Origin: Xylanimicrobium pachnodae JCM 13526 = NBRC 107786 | GTDB taxonomy: Bacteria; Actinomycetota; Actinomycetes; Actinomycetales; Cellulomonadaceae | Assembly: GCA_001592145.1 (NCBI GenBank) | Contig: BCWJ01000012.1 | Coordinates: forward strand, 59,688 to 123,687 | Length of the DNA: 64,000 nucleotides | Direction: 5' to 3' | In this document: one piece after another, positions 31,098 to 39,755 of the stretch | Position numbering within the stretch: position 1 is the stretch's first letter | Layout: each line of letters begins with the position of its first letter | Position numbers and translations under genes: made by a program | Notes under the pieces: model-generated | What the model saw: the letters and a program-made list of their open reading frames with translations, nothing else | Told to the model about the DNA's origin: nothing | Databases searched by the model: none

Positions 31098-32489
31098 ATG
31101 TCCCACTCGCCGCGCAACTTCCGGGGCTGGGCCCTGCACGGTGACGGTAGGAACCTCGCGCCGGGCGACGTCGTCGCCCCCGGCCAGCGGCTGACCTGGC
31201 CGCGCACCGTCGGCATCGGGTTGCAGCATGTGGTCGCGATGTTCGGCGCCACGTTCCTGGTGCCGCTCATCACGGGGTTCCCGCCGTCGACGACGCTGTT
31301 CTTCTCCGCGATCGGCACCATCGGGTTCCTGCTGGTCACCGGCAACCGGCTGCCGAGCTACCTGGGGTCGAGCTTCGCGTTCATCGCGCCGATCATGGCC
31401 GCCAAGGCGTCCGCGGGCGGTGACCTGGGCACCGCGATCGGCGGCATCCTGGCCACGGGTGTGCTGCTCGCCGTCATCGGCCTGGTCGTGCACTTCACGG
31501 GCGGCGGCTGGATCGACGCGGTGATGCCGCCCATCGTGACGGGCACCATCGTGGCGCTCATCGGCTTCAACCTGGCGGGCGCCGCCTGGTGCTCGCCGGC
31601 CACGGGCACGCTCGACGGTCAGGCCGTCCAGTTCGTCGACGTCTGCACGGGCGGGTTCAAGACCGCCCCGGTCACGGGTGCCGTCACCCTGGGCGCGATC
31701 ATCGCGACGTCCGTGCTCTTCAAGGGCATCCTGGGGCGGCTGTCGATCCTGGTGGGCGTCGTCGTCGGCTACGTGGCCGCGATCCTCCAGGGGCAGGTCG
31801 ACTTCGCCGCCGTCGGCGAGGCCGCCTGGGTGGGGCTGCCCACCTTCCACGCCCCCACGTTCGACCCGGCGGTGCTCGGGTACTTCCTGCCCGTGGTGCT
31901 GGTGCTGGTCGCGGAGAACGTCGGGCACGTGAAGTCGGTGGCCGCGATGACGGGCACCAACCTGGACGGTGTCATGGGCCGGGCCCTGTTCGCGGACGGC
32001 CTGGCGACCTCGCTCGCGGGTCTGGGCGGCGGTTCCGGCACCACCACGTACGCGGAGAACATCGGCGTCATGGCCGCGACCCGCGTGTACTCGACCGCCG
32101 CGTACTGGGTGGCTGCGATCGGCGCCCTGGCCCTGTCGATGTTCCCCAAGTTCGGCGCGCTCATCGCCACCGTGCCGGCGGGGGTGCTGGGCGGGGCGGG
32201 CACCATGCTCTACGGCATGATCGGCATCCTGGGCGCCCGCATCTGGGTGCAGTCCAGGGTCGACTTCGCCAACCCGATCAACCTGACCACGGCGTCCGTA
32301 CCGCTCATCATCGGCATCGCGAACTTCACGTGGACCGTCGGGGACCTGACGTTCGCCGGCATCGCGCTCGGCTCGGGGGCCGCCCTGGTGATCTACCACG
32401 GGATGCGCTGGATCTCGCGCCTCACGGGAGCGCACCAGGAGCCGGCCACCCCGGCGTCGGCCCCGGCAGGTGTCGAGCTGGAACGCTGA
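31098..32489 (+). CDS. Uracil-xanthine permease (NCS2 family)
   Basis: 463 residues, about 14 membrane segments. IGLQHVVAMFGATFLVPLIT is the TM1 QH motif; LLVTGNRLPSYLGSSFAFIA, VLVAENVGHVKSVAAMTG and GLGGGSGTTTYAENIGVMAA carry the UraA-type substrate motifs. Proton-coupled uracil import is most likely. No pyrimidine biosynthesis gene is adjacent. Confidence 0.93.
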   Translation: MSHSPRNFRGWALHGDGRNLAPGDVVAPGQRLTWPRTVGIGLQHVVAMFGATFLVPLITGFPPSTTLFFSAIGTIGFLLVTGNRLPSYLGSSFAFIAPIMAAKASAGGDLGTAIGGILATGVLLAVIGLVVHFTGGGWIDAVMPPIVTGTIVALIGFNLAGAAWCSPATGTLDGQAVQFVDVCTGGFKTAPVTGAVTLGAIIATSVLFKGILGRLSILVGVVVGYVAAILQGQVDFAAVGEAAWVGLPTFHAPTFDPAVLGYFLPVVLVLVAENVGHVKSVAAMTGTNLDGVMGRALFADGLATSLAGLGGGSGTTTYAENIGVMAATRVYSTAAYWVAAIGALALSMFPKFGALIATVPAGVLGGAGTMLYGMIGILGARIWVQSRVDFANPINLTTASVPLIIGIANFTWTVGDLTFAGIALGSGAALVIYHGMRWISRLTGAHQEPATPASAPAGVELER

Positions 32490-32516
32490 GAACAGGCGTG
32501 GAGCGCCGAAGCGGGC

Positions 32517-33170
32517 TCAGCCCTCGGCGGGCTGCTCCTCGGTGGGCGACGGGCTCGGGCCGGGGACGTGCGTGATCTCGTCCGCCGGGACGCATCCCTT
32601 GAGGTTCTTCAGGGGGCCGGTGGGAACCTTGTCCTCGTCCAGGGGGCGGTCGAACGCGGTGCCCACCAGCAGATCGACCGTGGCGTCCTCACGCGTGTCG
32701 AGCACCATGCGCATCTCGGGGAAGTGCGCGGCCAGCGTGTAGGCGGCGACGATGCCCTGGTCGCCGAACCGCAGCTCGCTGCTCTGGAGCTGGGTCGCGT
32801 AGTTGCCCACGGAGTCGATGGTGAAGCCGCGCGCCGCGAGCACGGTGCGGTTCGCGGCCGCGATCCCCACGGTCCCGTCACGGCCGGTCGCGTTGAGGAT
32901 GCGGACGTGCACCTCGCTGGTGGCGAGCGGCAGGGCGCCGTCGGGCTGGTCCTCCACCTTGGGCAGGCACGGCGGCGTCACCTTCTCCTCCGGGGACGAC
33001 GACGTGAAGCCGCGCGCGAACGGTGCGTCGATCGCTCCGGTGAAGATGGCGAGCGCGCCGAGGCCGACCACGACGAGCAGGGCGACGAGCACACCGAAGA
33101 TGACTGCCTGGCGTTCGTGCTCGCGGCGGCGGCGCGCGATGCGGGCCGGGTCCTGGGCGGGGTTGGTCAC
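32517..33170 (-). CDS. LytR C-terminal domain (LytR_C) membrane protein
   Basis: 217 residues from GTG at 33170. A basic N-terminus (RIARRRREHERQ) precedes one membrane helix (VIFGVLVALLVVVGLGALAI). The extracellular LytR_C domain follows: SEVHVRILNATGRDGTVGIA, then FTIDSVGNYATQLQSSELRF. Two Cys may pair. This domain occurs beside LCP cell-wall ligases; here it stands alone. It follows the 101-aa gene closely (stop at 33180). Confidence 0.85.
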   Translation of the reverse strand: MTNPAQDPARIARRRREHERQAVIFGVLVALLVVVGLGALAIFTGAIDAPFARGFTSSSPEEKVTPPCLPKVEDQPDGALPLATSEVHVRILNATGRDGTVGIAAANRTVLAARGFTIDSVGNYATQLQSSELRFGDQGIVAAYTLAAHFPEMRMVLDTREDATVDLLVGTAFDRPLDEDKVPTGPLKNLKGCVPADEITHVPGPSPSPTEEQPAEG

Positions 33171-33179
33171 GCGACGAAA

Positions 33180-33485
33180 CTACCTGAGGGTGAGCACGCG
33201 GGCGTGGAGGACGGGGCGTTGCTGGAGCGCAGCACGTACCGCCCGGTGCAGACCGTCCTCCAGATACAGCACGCCTCGGTACTCGACGACGTGGGCGAAC
33301 AGGTCGCCGTAGAACGTCGAGTCCTCGGCCAGGAGCTTGTCGAGGTCCAGGGTGCGCTGTGTCGTGACGAGCTCGTCGAGGCGCACCTGGCGCGGCGGGA
33401 CGTCGGCCCAGTCCTTCGGACTGGTCAGTCCGTGGTCCGGGTACGGGCGGCCGTCACCCACGGACTTGAAGATCATGACGTTCAT
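33180..33485 (-). CDS. Conserved small protein, ParB/sulfiredoxin-like fold suspected
   Basis: 101 residues: MNVMIFKSVGDGRPYPDHGL, RQVRLDELVTTQRTLDLDKL and YRGVLYLEDGLHRAVRAALQ. The D-G-x-H-R-x-x-A-A motif resembles the ParB-like nucleotide-binding loop (G-x-H-R). The protein is usually encoded next to LytR_C genes in actinobacteria as far as I recall, and its role is unknown. Confidence 0.6.
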   Translation of the reverse strand: MNVMIFKSVGDGRPYPDHGLTSPKDWADVPPRQVRLDELVTTQRTLDLDKLLAEDSTFYGDLFAHVVEYRGVLYLEDGLHRAVRAALQQRPVLHARVLTLR

Positions 33486-33621
33486 CGTAGAGGGGTCCGC
33501 GGGGCGGGCTCCCGGACTCCCAGGATGGCCATGGTGTCCTTACGGCGTCGTCACAAGAGTTGGCCCGACGGGCACCACTTGACGCCCAGGCCCGAGCGGG
33601 ACACAGTGACACACGTCACGG

Positions 33622-33635
33622 TGGGAGCGCTCCTA
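33622..33635. promoter_or_regulatory. CebR box (TGGGAGCGCTCCTA) upstream of the GH6 gene
   Basis: Matches the CebR/CelR operator TGGGAGCGCTCCCA at 13 of 14 positions. It lies 46 bp before the GTG start of the glucanase. In related bacteria the LacI-family repressor CebR leaves this site on binding cellobiose. This predicts induction of the enzyme by cellulose breakdown products. Confidence 0.85.
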
Positions 33636-33681
33636 CGCGGCGCTTGCTGCCCCGTTGTCAGGCCGATCGAAGGAGATCGTT

Positions 33682-35103
33682 GTGCATCCACCCACCCGCA
33701 TCCGCGCCCGTGCCGGCGTCGCCGCGGCTGCCGCGCTCGCGGCGGCCCTCGTCGCCACGCCCGCCTCGGCCCACCCCGGGAAGTCCGCCGACGGCGGTGA
33801 GGAGCTCTGGGTGAACCCGAAGAGCTCGATCACCGAACACCTCCGCACGGAGCATCTCAAGGGTCAGGATCGCGCCGACGCCGAGGCGCTCGCGGGCTAC
33901 GCCTCGGCATCGTGGTTCACCGGGGGTACGCCGAGCGAGGTGCGCAAGGACGTGCGCGACCAGGTGCGCCGCGCCGACCGCGCCGATGCCGTCCCCACCC
34001 TGGTCGCCTACAACCTGCCGTACCGCGACTGCGCCCAGTACTCGGCGGGCGGCGCGGCCAGCCAGGCGGACTACGAGGAGTGGATCGACGCGTTCGCGGC
34101 CGGCATCGGCAACGAGCGGGCGATCGTCATCCTGGAGCCGGACGGCCTCGGGGTCATTCCCTGGTACACGACGATCGACGGGGCCCAGGAGTGGTGTCAG
34201 CCGGAGGACGCCGATCCGGCGACCGCGGCCGCTGAGCGGTTCGCGATGTTCAACCACGCCGTCGACGCATTCGGCGCGCTGCCGAACGCACAGGTGTACC
34301 TGGACGCCGGGAACTCGGCGTGGCTGAACGTCGGCGAGAACACCGACCGGCTGATCAAGGCGGGGGTGCAGCGGGCCGACGGGTTCTTCCTCAACGCCTC
34401 GAACTACCAGTTCACCGAGAACTCCACGGCGTACGGGCACTGGATCTCGTCCTGTATCGAGGTGATCACGCGCGGCCTCGGCGCGGCGGCCGACTGCGGC
34501 AACCAGTACTGGAACGGCGGCCCGGCCAACGACTGGACCGGCGTCGCCATGACCAGGTACGCGCCGTGGACCGCCGGCAACGCGGACCCCGCCGCCGACA
34601 CGTCAGGTGTCGACTCGAAGTATGCCCAGCAGCTCGGCGACATCGTCCCGACGACGCAGTTCGTCATCGACACCTCGCGCAACGGGGTCGGGCCGTGGGA
34701 CCCGACGACGTCGGACGTGGAGTACACGGGGGACGCCGAGGACTGGTGCAACCCGCCCGATCGTGGGCTGGGCGCGCGCCCGACGCTCGATGTCGACGAC
34801 CCGCTCGTGGCCGGCTACCTGTGGATCAAGGTGCCCGGCGAGTCGGACGGGCAGTGCTACCGCAGCCTGGGCGGGCCCCTCGACCCGGAGCGCGGCATGC
34901 AGGACCCCGCCGCCGGGCAGTGGTTCGCCGAGCAGGCCCGTGAGCTCATCGAGCTCGCGGTGCCGCCCCTGGAGACGACGCGCGCCGACTGCCGCGGCAA
35001 GGGCAAGGGCAACGGCAGCGCCGACGCCAACGGGAAGGGTCAGGCGAACGGCAAGGGGAACGCCGGTGGCAACGGGCATGGCCAAGGCCACGGCGGCGTG
35101 TAG
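33682..35103 (+). CDS. Secreted glycoside hydrolase family 6 endoglucanase/cellobiohydrolase
   Basis: 473 residues from GTG at 33682 with AAGGAGAT in front. Signal peptide of about 37 residues (RIRARAGVAAAAALAAALVA, then TPASA cleavage). GH6 motifs: VPTLVAYNLPYRDCAQYSAG, AIVILEPDGLGVIP (catalytic acid Asp), NAQVYLDAGNSAWL, SNYQFTENSTAYG and FVIDTSRNGVGPW. Cys pairs fit the two family disulfides. The C-terminus has no CBM; it is a Gly/Asn/Lys-rich tail (KGKGNGSADANGKGQANGKG) of unclear use. Cleaves beta-1,4-glucan outside the cell. Confidence 0.95.
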   Translation: MHPPTRIRARAGVAAAAALAAALVATPASAHPGKSADGGEELWVNPKSSITEHLRTEHLKGQDRADAEALAGYASASWFTGGTPSEVRKDVRDQVRRADRADAVPTLVAYNLPYRDCAQYSAGGAASQADYEEWIDAFAAGIGNERAIVILEPDGLGVIPWYTTIDGAQEWCQPEDADPATAAAERFAMFNHAVDAFGALPNAQVYLDAGNSAWLNVGENTDRLIKAGVQRADGFFLNASNYQFTENSTAYGHWISSCIEVITRGLGAAADCGNQYWNGGPANDWTGVAMTRYAPWTAGNADPAADTSGVDSKYAQQLGDIVPTTQFVIDTSRNGVGPWDPTTSDVEYTGDAEDWCNPPDRGLGARPTLDVDDPLVAGYLWIKVPGESDGQCYRSLGGPLDPERGMQDPAAGQWFAEQARELIELAVPPLETTRADCRGKGKGNGSADANGKGQANGKGNAGGNGHGQGHGGV

Positions 35104-35206
35104 GCCGTCTGACCGAACGCAGCCGGGAGTCCCGCGAACCGCGGGGGCCCGGCTGCGTCGCCGTCGGGGGTCACGAGTGCTCGGTCCGTGAGGGTGCCGC
35201 GAGAAC

Positions 35207-35235
35207 TTGACGCTTGCGACAGTGGAAAGTACTAG
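35207..35235 (+). promoter_or_regulatory. Sigma-A promoter TTGACG-N17-TACTAG with flanking GGAAAGNACT repeats
   Basis: TTGACG (35207-35212) and TACTAG (35230-35235) are separated by exactly 17 bp, close to the housekeeping consensus. GGAAAGTACT (35223-35232) overlaps the -10 box and GGAAAGCACT recurs at 35251-35260 just after the start codon, 28 bp apart. The pair looks like an operator for the winged-helix gene downstream. Confidence 0.7.
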
Positions 35236-35249
35236 CTATGGTTTCAGGC

Positions 35250-35747
35250 ATGGAAAGCACTGACGCTCGCGCGGACGACGTCGACCCCGCCGCACGGCTG
35301 CGCGACCTGGAGCGGGTCGAGGCGCTGCCCTACGTCGTCTACCCGAAGACCCCGTGGTGGTTCATGCCGGCCATGGGCGCGTACATGGGCGGGATCGTGG
35401 CGTCGTACGAGCTCTTCGGCAGGTTCCACAACCTCCTGCAACTGGGTGTGCTCGTCGTGCTCACGGCGTTCCTCGGCGCCGTCGTCACCGCGGTCAAGTC
35501 CCGGTACGGCGCCTTCCCGGCGCTGAGCCGGAACGCGCCGCCCGAGATCCGTGGTGCGTACCGGCGAGCCTTCACCGGACTGGCCGTCGTCGCCGTCGTC
35601 GTCGCCGCGGTGTGGCTCTGGGCGGGTCCCGGCACCGCCGGGATCGTGATGTTCGTCCTGATCACCGGGGGCGACGTGCTCTACGAGGCCCACTACGCGA
35701 CCGCCGCGTCCCAGGCCCGGGTGCGCCTCGGGATCGACGCCGCATGA
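35250..35747 (+). CDS. Membrane protein of unknown function, paired with a winged-helix regulator
   Basis: 165 residues from ATG at 35250 (ATG at 35238 is an alternative). Four membrane segments: WFMPAMGAYMGGIVASYELF, LLQLGVLVVLTAFLGAVVTA, LAVVAVVVAAVWLWAG and GIVMFVLITGGDVLYEAHYA. No family named. It overlaps the regulator gene by 4 bp, a regulator/membrane-protein pairing seen in antibiotic- or envelope-stress modules of actinobacteria. Confidence 0.7.
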   Translation: MESTDARADDVDPAARLRDLERVEALPYVVYPKTPWWFMPAMGAYMGGIVASYELFGRFHNLLQLGVLVVLTAFLGAVVTAVKSRYGAFPALSRNAPPEIRGAYRRAFTGLAVVAVVVAAVWLWAGPGTAGIVMFVLITGGDVLYEAHYATAASQARVRLGIDAA

Positions 35748-36043
35748 GCCTCGCGGACCTCGACCCCGTCATCCACGCCCCGAAGCGGCTCGCGGCCATG
35801 GCGATCCTGTCCGGCGCGGAGTCGGCCACGTTCGCCTACCTGCGCGAGCACCTGGGCCTCGCGGACTCCGACCTGTCGAAGCAGATGGCCGCCCTCGACG
35901 CCGCCGGATACGTCAAGACCACCAAGCGGGGTCGCGGCCCGGGCTCGACGACGTCGTTCGCCATCACCCGGGCGGGCGCCAAGGCGTACCGGGTACACCG
36001 GGCTGCACTCATGGCGATGCTGGCCGCCGATACGTCCCGGTGA
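35744..36043 (+). CDS. Winged-helix transcriptional regulator, 99 aa (MarR/HTH_27-like)
   Basis: LDPVIHAPKRLAAMAILSGA, then YLREHLGLADSDLSKQMAAL, DAAGYVKTTKRGRGPGSTTS and FAITRAGAKAYRVHRAALMA. This is a single winged-helix domain of the HTH_27 group, with the wing KTTKRGRGPGST. The overlap with the membrane-protein gene and the direct repeats at the promoter suggest autorepression. Confidence 0.88.
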   Translation: MSLADLDPVIHAPKRLAAMAILSGAESATFAYLREHLGLADSDLSKQMAALDAAGYVKTTKRGRGPGSTTSFAITRAGAKAYRVHRAALMAMLAADTSR

Positions 36044-36122
36044 CCCGCGGATGACGGTCGGTGATCTCTGCATGATCTGATCGCGACCCGGACCGGCCCG
36101 GCTGCCGCGGTCAGCGACACCC

Positions 36123-36929
36123 TCAGACGGTGAGCCGGTACAGGCGTTCGCTGCCGTACCGCGTGAACCCGCAGCGGGAGAGGATCGGGCCGGAGGTCTC
36201 GACGCGTCCCTTCACGAGCGCCAGGGTCGCGCCCCATTCGCGAGCGATCCGCAGTCGCTCGGCCAGGATCGCCCGGTATGCGCCTCTGCCGCGATGGTCC
36301 GGAACGGTACAGGCACCCCACAGGCGAGCGACGGGGCCGGGTGCGCCGTCCGGGCCGGCGCTCAGGGTGCACCCGCCGGTCGCGACCGGGGTGTGATTGC
36401 TCTCGAGCCGACCGAGAACGCGGAACCCGGTCCTCGCGCAATGGTCGTGCGTGATCTCGGCCAGCTCTGCCTCGAGTCGTTCGTCCGTCAGCGGGTGTTG
36501 CTGCCAGACGGCGACGTCCACGGCATCGACCGCGAGCCGCTGTTCGCGTGTGGTGACGACGTCGGCGGTCACCGATCCGGGAACGGCGAGATCGGGAAGC
36601 GCGTCGAGCGCGAGCGCGAGCACGTCCACGGTGTCCTCGTGAGCGGCCCCGCGGCGGATCAGGGTCTGCTCGAGGTCCGTGGGGTGATCGTGATCGGTGA
36701 CCCACCAGCCGACGTTGGGGCGACCCCAGGCGCGCGTCTGGCTGATCGCTGCATCGACCAGCTCTCCGGAGTCGCGCGCGGAGCTGGCGCGACTGGCAAT
36801 CACCCCGATCCCCGACCACTGCGGATAGCGGGTGATCCGGAAGTCCGTCTCGACGCTCTGGGCATCGGCGGGTACCCAGGTCCAGTCCGCGGCGGCCCGG
36901 AGCACCTCCTGCGACGTCCACCTCGTCAT
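36123..36929 (-). CDS. GNAT-family N-acetyltransferase
   Basis: 268 residues. The C-terminal half holds the acetyl-CoA motif A: LWGACTVPDHRGRGAYRAIL, with AEWGATLALVKGRVETSGPI-like continuation and CGFTRYGSERLYRLTV. The N-terminal half is a second, degenerate GNAT-like domain. Substrate unknown; single gene on its strand. Confidence 0.82.
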   Translation of the reverse strand: MTRWTSQEVLRAAADWTWVPADAQSVETDFRITRYPQWSGIGVIASRASSARDSGELVDAAISQTRAWGRPNVGWWVTDHDHPTDLEQTLIRRGAAHEDTVDVLALALDALPDLAVPGSVTADVVTTREQRLAVDAVDVAVWQQHPLTDERLEAELAEITHDHCARTGFRVLGRLESNHTPVATGGCTLSAGPDGAPGPVARLWGACTVPDHRGRGAYRAILAERLRIAREWGATLALVKGRVETSGPILSRCGFTRYGSERLYRLTV

Positions 36930-37049
36930 GGCAGGAGGTTACCGAGCGATCCGAGCCGCACGGTCGACAGCGTGATCTGTCCGGTCCCGGGGCATCGGTG
37001 ACCGCCGGGCACGTCCTCGGACTCATCGCCGGCATACCGGGCCGTCGAT

Positions 37050-37487
37050 CTACAACGCACCGACAGGCGAGAACGACGTCCGGTCCACCGGACATGCCCA
37101 GACGGCCTCGCCGGCCTGGATCGTCGGCTGCATGGGGTGACGATCGGGGTGATGCGGGCACGCGGGCCAATTGGTCGACACCGACCGCCCCCAGAGCTCT
37201 TCGGTCGCCCACTCCTGCACCTGCTCGGCCATTGCCACGACACGGTCCGGCGCCGGTGCCGACCTGGACACATGAACGCCGGTACCGCCGCCGTCACCAC
37301 TCCCCAGCGTCGCCGAGACGCTGTCCGCGTCGCCCGTCCAGGCATCGTCGTCGACTCGCGGTGCGGAGATACCTGCGCTTCGAAGATCGCGCAGCACGGG
37401 CTTCATTGCCGCCCTCAGTACGTCGTCCACAGCAACAGGGTGCCGCACGATGACCGCGCACGCGGACCGGACGGCCACCGGGACCAA
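37050..37487 (-). CDS. Hypothetical protein with possible zinc-binding tail
   Basis: Up to 145 residues (ATG at 37406 would give 118). The C-terminus reads LWGRSVSTNWPACPHHPDRH, then AVWACPVDRTSF: Cys-x-His-His and Cys could bind metal. The pattern resembles the C-terminal part of small actinobacterial proteins of unknown function. Coding status moderately likely; the start is unsure. Confidence 0.5.
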   Translation of the reverse strand: MVPVAVRSACAVIVRHPVAVDDVLRAAMKPVLRDLRSAGISAPRVDDDAWTGDADSVSATLGSGDGGGTGVHVSRSAPAPDRVVAMAEQVQEWATEELWGRSVSTNWPACPHHPDRHPMQPTIQAGEAVWACPVDRTSFSPVGAL

Positions 37488-37606
37488 GTCCCCCGCTCAG
37501 CCTCGTGCGGAAGGGTCACCGCCAGAGTCCTCGGAGGTGGCACCGACGTCCTGGGGCATCAGGCCGCGTGACAAGACCGCATGATCCGTGTGACCTGGAC
37601 AAGCGA

Positions 37607-37614
37607 ACATATGT
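37607..37614. repeat. Left 8-bp target duplication ACATATGT of the IS1595-type element
   Basis: ACATATGT here and at 39758-39765 flank the element directly. It is the centre of a LexA box. An 8-bp duplication is the size known for IS1595-family insertions. Confidence 0.7.
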
Positions 37615-37768
37615 TCTGGGTATCTGCTTGCGTGAAGTTGTGGTTCTCAAGTAGCCCGCAGCCTGGACAGCTTTTCACCCGCTCGTTGCGGTGTGGCGTG
37701 CGCCACGGTCGCCCCCGGGCTCGCCACTATGGCCGCTCACGATCACCTAGGCATGGCGGAAGGACCCC

Positions 37769-38212
37769 ATGATGCGACGACTCATCTCAGCGGTAGCGCT
37801 CACGTGTGCCCTCATCACCTCGGGCACTGCGGTGGCGTCGGCTACCACCACGACCGATGCCGATCCCGACGTGACGCCGCTGCACGACGTCGTGTGCTCG
37901 ATCGAGATCGACACTCCGAAGATGATCACCGCGACCGCGGTCGGAGCCAACGGTCGGGTTCGCTGCAACGCATCGCCCGATGTGGCGATCACGTCGATCC
38001 AACTGCAGATCTACCGCGATGGCCGATGGTCGAACTTCGGGACCGGCGTCGACAGCGCGTCGGTGCAGCCGAACTTCGGCTTCTCGGACACGGCGGGCGC
38101 GGCTGTCGGCTGCTACAGCTACCGTGCACAGATGGTCCGCGAGGCGTTCCATGGCACCTGGGGAACGAGTGCCAAGACTTCGGGAAGCGCGCGCCTCTGC
38201 CGCAACGACTGA
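37769..38212 (+). CDS. Secreted protein of unknown function, IS passenger 1
   Basis: 147 residues. Signal peptide MMRRLISAVALTCALITSGT, cleavage near VASA-TT (about residue 25). The mature part is a small beta-rich domain with four Cys (VVCSIEIDT, RVRCNASPD, VGCYSYRAQ, ARLCRND), probably two disulfides. Similar small exported proteins occur in streptomycetes as far as I recall; no activity known. Located 22 bp before passenger 2. Confidence 0.7.
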   Translation: MMRRLISAVALTCALITSGTAVASATTTTDADPDVTPLHDVVCSIEIDTPKMITATAVGANGRVRCNASPDVAITSIQLQIYRDGRWSNFGTGVDSASVQPNFGFSDTAGAAVGCYSYRAQMVREAFHGTWGTSAKTSGSARLCRND

Positions 38213-38233
38213 CGCACGGATGGAGAGCCCCAC

Positions 38234-38707
38234 ATGCTGGAGCCGGACTGGAACTCGATCGACGTCGATGCCATCAAGGTCACGGTCCGGGACTACATCG
38301 AGCAGGGACATGACCCCGACGGCCAGGTCGTCGCGCACAAACAGCGCGAGGACGCGCACCTCGTCGTTGTGAAGACATCCCCCGCCAGCATGTGGGGCCT
38401 CCTCTCCGTCTCATCGGCGCGCGACGGCCGCCCCTTCGTGTTCACGCCGCAGCTCCTCGACCTGAACGCGGAGCACACCATCACGCACGGCAGCGTCGCC
38501 GAGGCCAAGGGACTACCACCGCGCGTTCACTACCTCGCGATCCGCGCACCTGGAGTGACCTCCGCTCGTGCGCGACTCGCGCCCGAAGACTGGGAAACAC
38601 TCACACCCACACGGGGCTGGCTGCTGGACATTCGTGCAGAGCAGTACTTCGAAGCTGTCCCCGACTACGAGTACTTGGACCCACAGCTCGGTTGGAGCAG
38701 TCTCTAG
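38234..38707 (+). CDS. Cytoplasmic protein of unknown function, IS passenger 2
   Basis: 157 residues: DAIKVTVRDYIEQGHDPDGQ, VVVKTSPASMWGLLSVSSAR, PEDWETLTPTRGWLLDIRAE and a C-terminus YEYLDPQLGWSSL. No signal peptide or membrane segment, acidic. Its pairing with a secreted protein recalls effector/immunity pairs, but no toxin motif is visible. The function is open. Confidence 0.65.
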   Translation: MLEPDWNSIDVDAIKVTVRDYIEQGHDPDGQVVAHKQREDAHLVVVKTSPASMWGLLSVSSARDGRPFVFTPQLLDLNAEHTITHGSVAEAKGLPPRVHYLAIRAPGVTSARARLAPEDWETLTPTRGWLLDIRAEQYFEAVPDYEYLDPQLGWSSL

Positions 38708-38741
38708 ACACGGAGAACCGCCGTCTGGGCGTCGTTGACCT

Positions 38742-39722
38742 TCATGGGTCGCCTTCTCCCTCGGCCGCGAGGGCCTGCGGTGGCTGCCAGGTGAGTTCCT
38801 TGAGCGGGTGCGGGTCCGTGGCGACGGCCTGTTGCAGGAGCCGGTAGAACAGCAGGCCGCGCGAACGGGAGTCACGGCGGTTGAACCGGAACGTGTACTC
38901 GTCGAGGTAGTAGGGCAGGTGCTCAACGGAGATGCCGTAGTGCAGGGTGCCGATCGTCCAGCGCTTGAGCAGCGAGGCGACCATGTGCAGGCCGGGCAAC
39001 AGGCTCTCCTTATCCGCGGTGCGCATCCCGACCGTGCGTTCATGGGTGTAGCCCAGTCCAGTCAGCCGGCGGAACATCTGCGCCCCGTCGGTGTGGACCT
39101 CACTGCCGGGCGCGATGACCTGCTGGGCGAACTCGAGGATCTCCTTCGAGCCGGGACGCAGCGCGACCGCAGCGCGCATCCGCCCGATCTTGCGGCCGTT
39201 CTTCTCCACGGCGAGCATCACGCACGCCTTGTCGGTGCTCGCGCCGTAGCCGCCGCGCGAGACGCCACCGATAAACGTCTCGTCGAGCTCAACGACGACC
39301 CCAGGGCCGCCGAGCAGGTCACGGCCAGGGCGAACCATCGCCCGACGCAGCTTGTGCAGCCACGCCCATGCCGTCTCGTAGGAGCCGAACCCGAGCACCC
39401 GCTGCAACCCGAGCGCCGACACCCCGCCCTTCTGCGACGTCACGAACCACACGGCCGCGAACCATGTCGCCAACGGTGTGCGCGTGCGATGGAAGATCGT
39501 GCCCGCCGTCACCGACGTGCGCCGACCGCACGCCCTGCACATCCTCTGACCACCGCCCGTGCGCCAGAACGCGTGCGCGTGACAGCGCGGACAGGCGAAC
39601 CCACCCGGCCACCGCAGCCGCCCCAGATACTCCAGACAGGCCTCGTCGTCTGGAAACCAGGCCAGCAGATCGGCATACGTACGCGGATAGTCGACCCCCG
39701 CCTCCGGATGCCCGTTCCTCAT
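38742..39722 (-). CDS. IS1595-family (ISXO2-like) transposase
   Basis: 326 residues. An N-terminal zinc finger (FACPRCHAHAFWRTGGGQRM, CRACGRRTSV) precedes the DDE/N domain: VVVELDETFIGGVSRGGYGA (first Asp), APGSEVHTDGAQMFRRL (second Asp) and LDEYTFRFNRRDSRSRG (Asn/Asp position). It is intact and full-length, so the element may still move. The start is 12 bp inside the right inverted repeat. Confidence 0.93.
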   Translation of the reverse strand: MRNGHPEAGVDYPRTYADLLAWFPDDEACLEYLGRLRWPGGFACPRCHAHAFWRTGGGQRMCRACGRRTSVTAGTIFHRTRTPLATWFAAVWFVTSQKGGVSALGLQRVLGFGSYETAWAWLHKLRRAMVRPGRDLLGGPGVVVELDETFIGGVSRGGYGASTDKACVMLAVEKNGRKIGRMRAAVALRPGSKEILEFAQQVIAPGSEVHTDGAQMFRRLTGLGYTHERTVGMRTADKESLLPGLHMVASLLKRWTIGTLHYGISVEHLPYYLDEYTFRFNRRDSRSRGLLFYRLLQQAVATDPHPLKELTWQPPQALAAEGEGDP

Positions 39723-39755
39723 CCGGCAAACCTACTTCATGCAAGCAGATACCCA

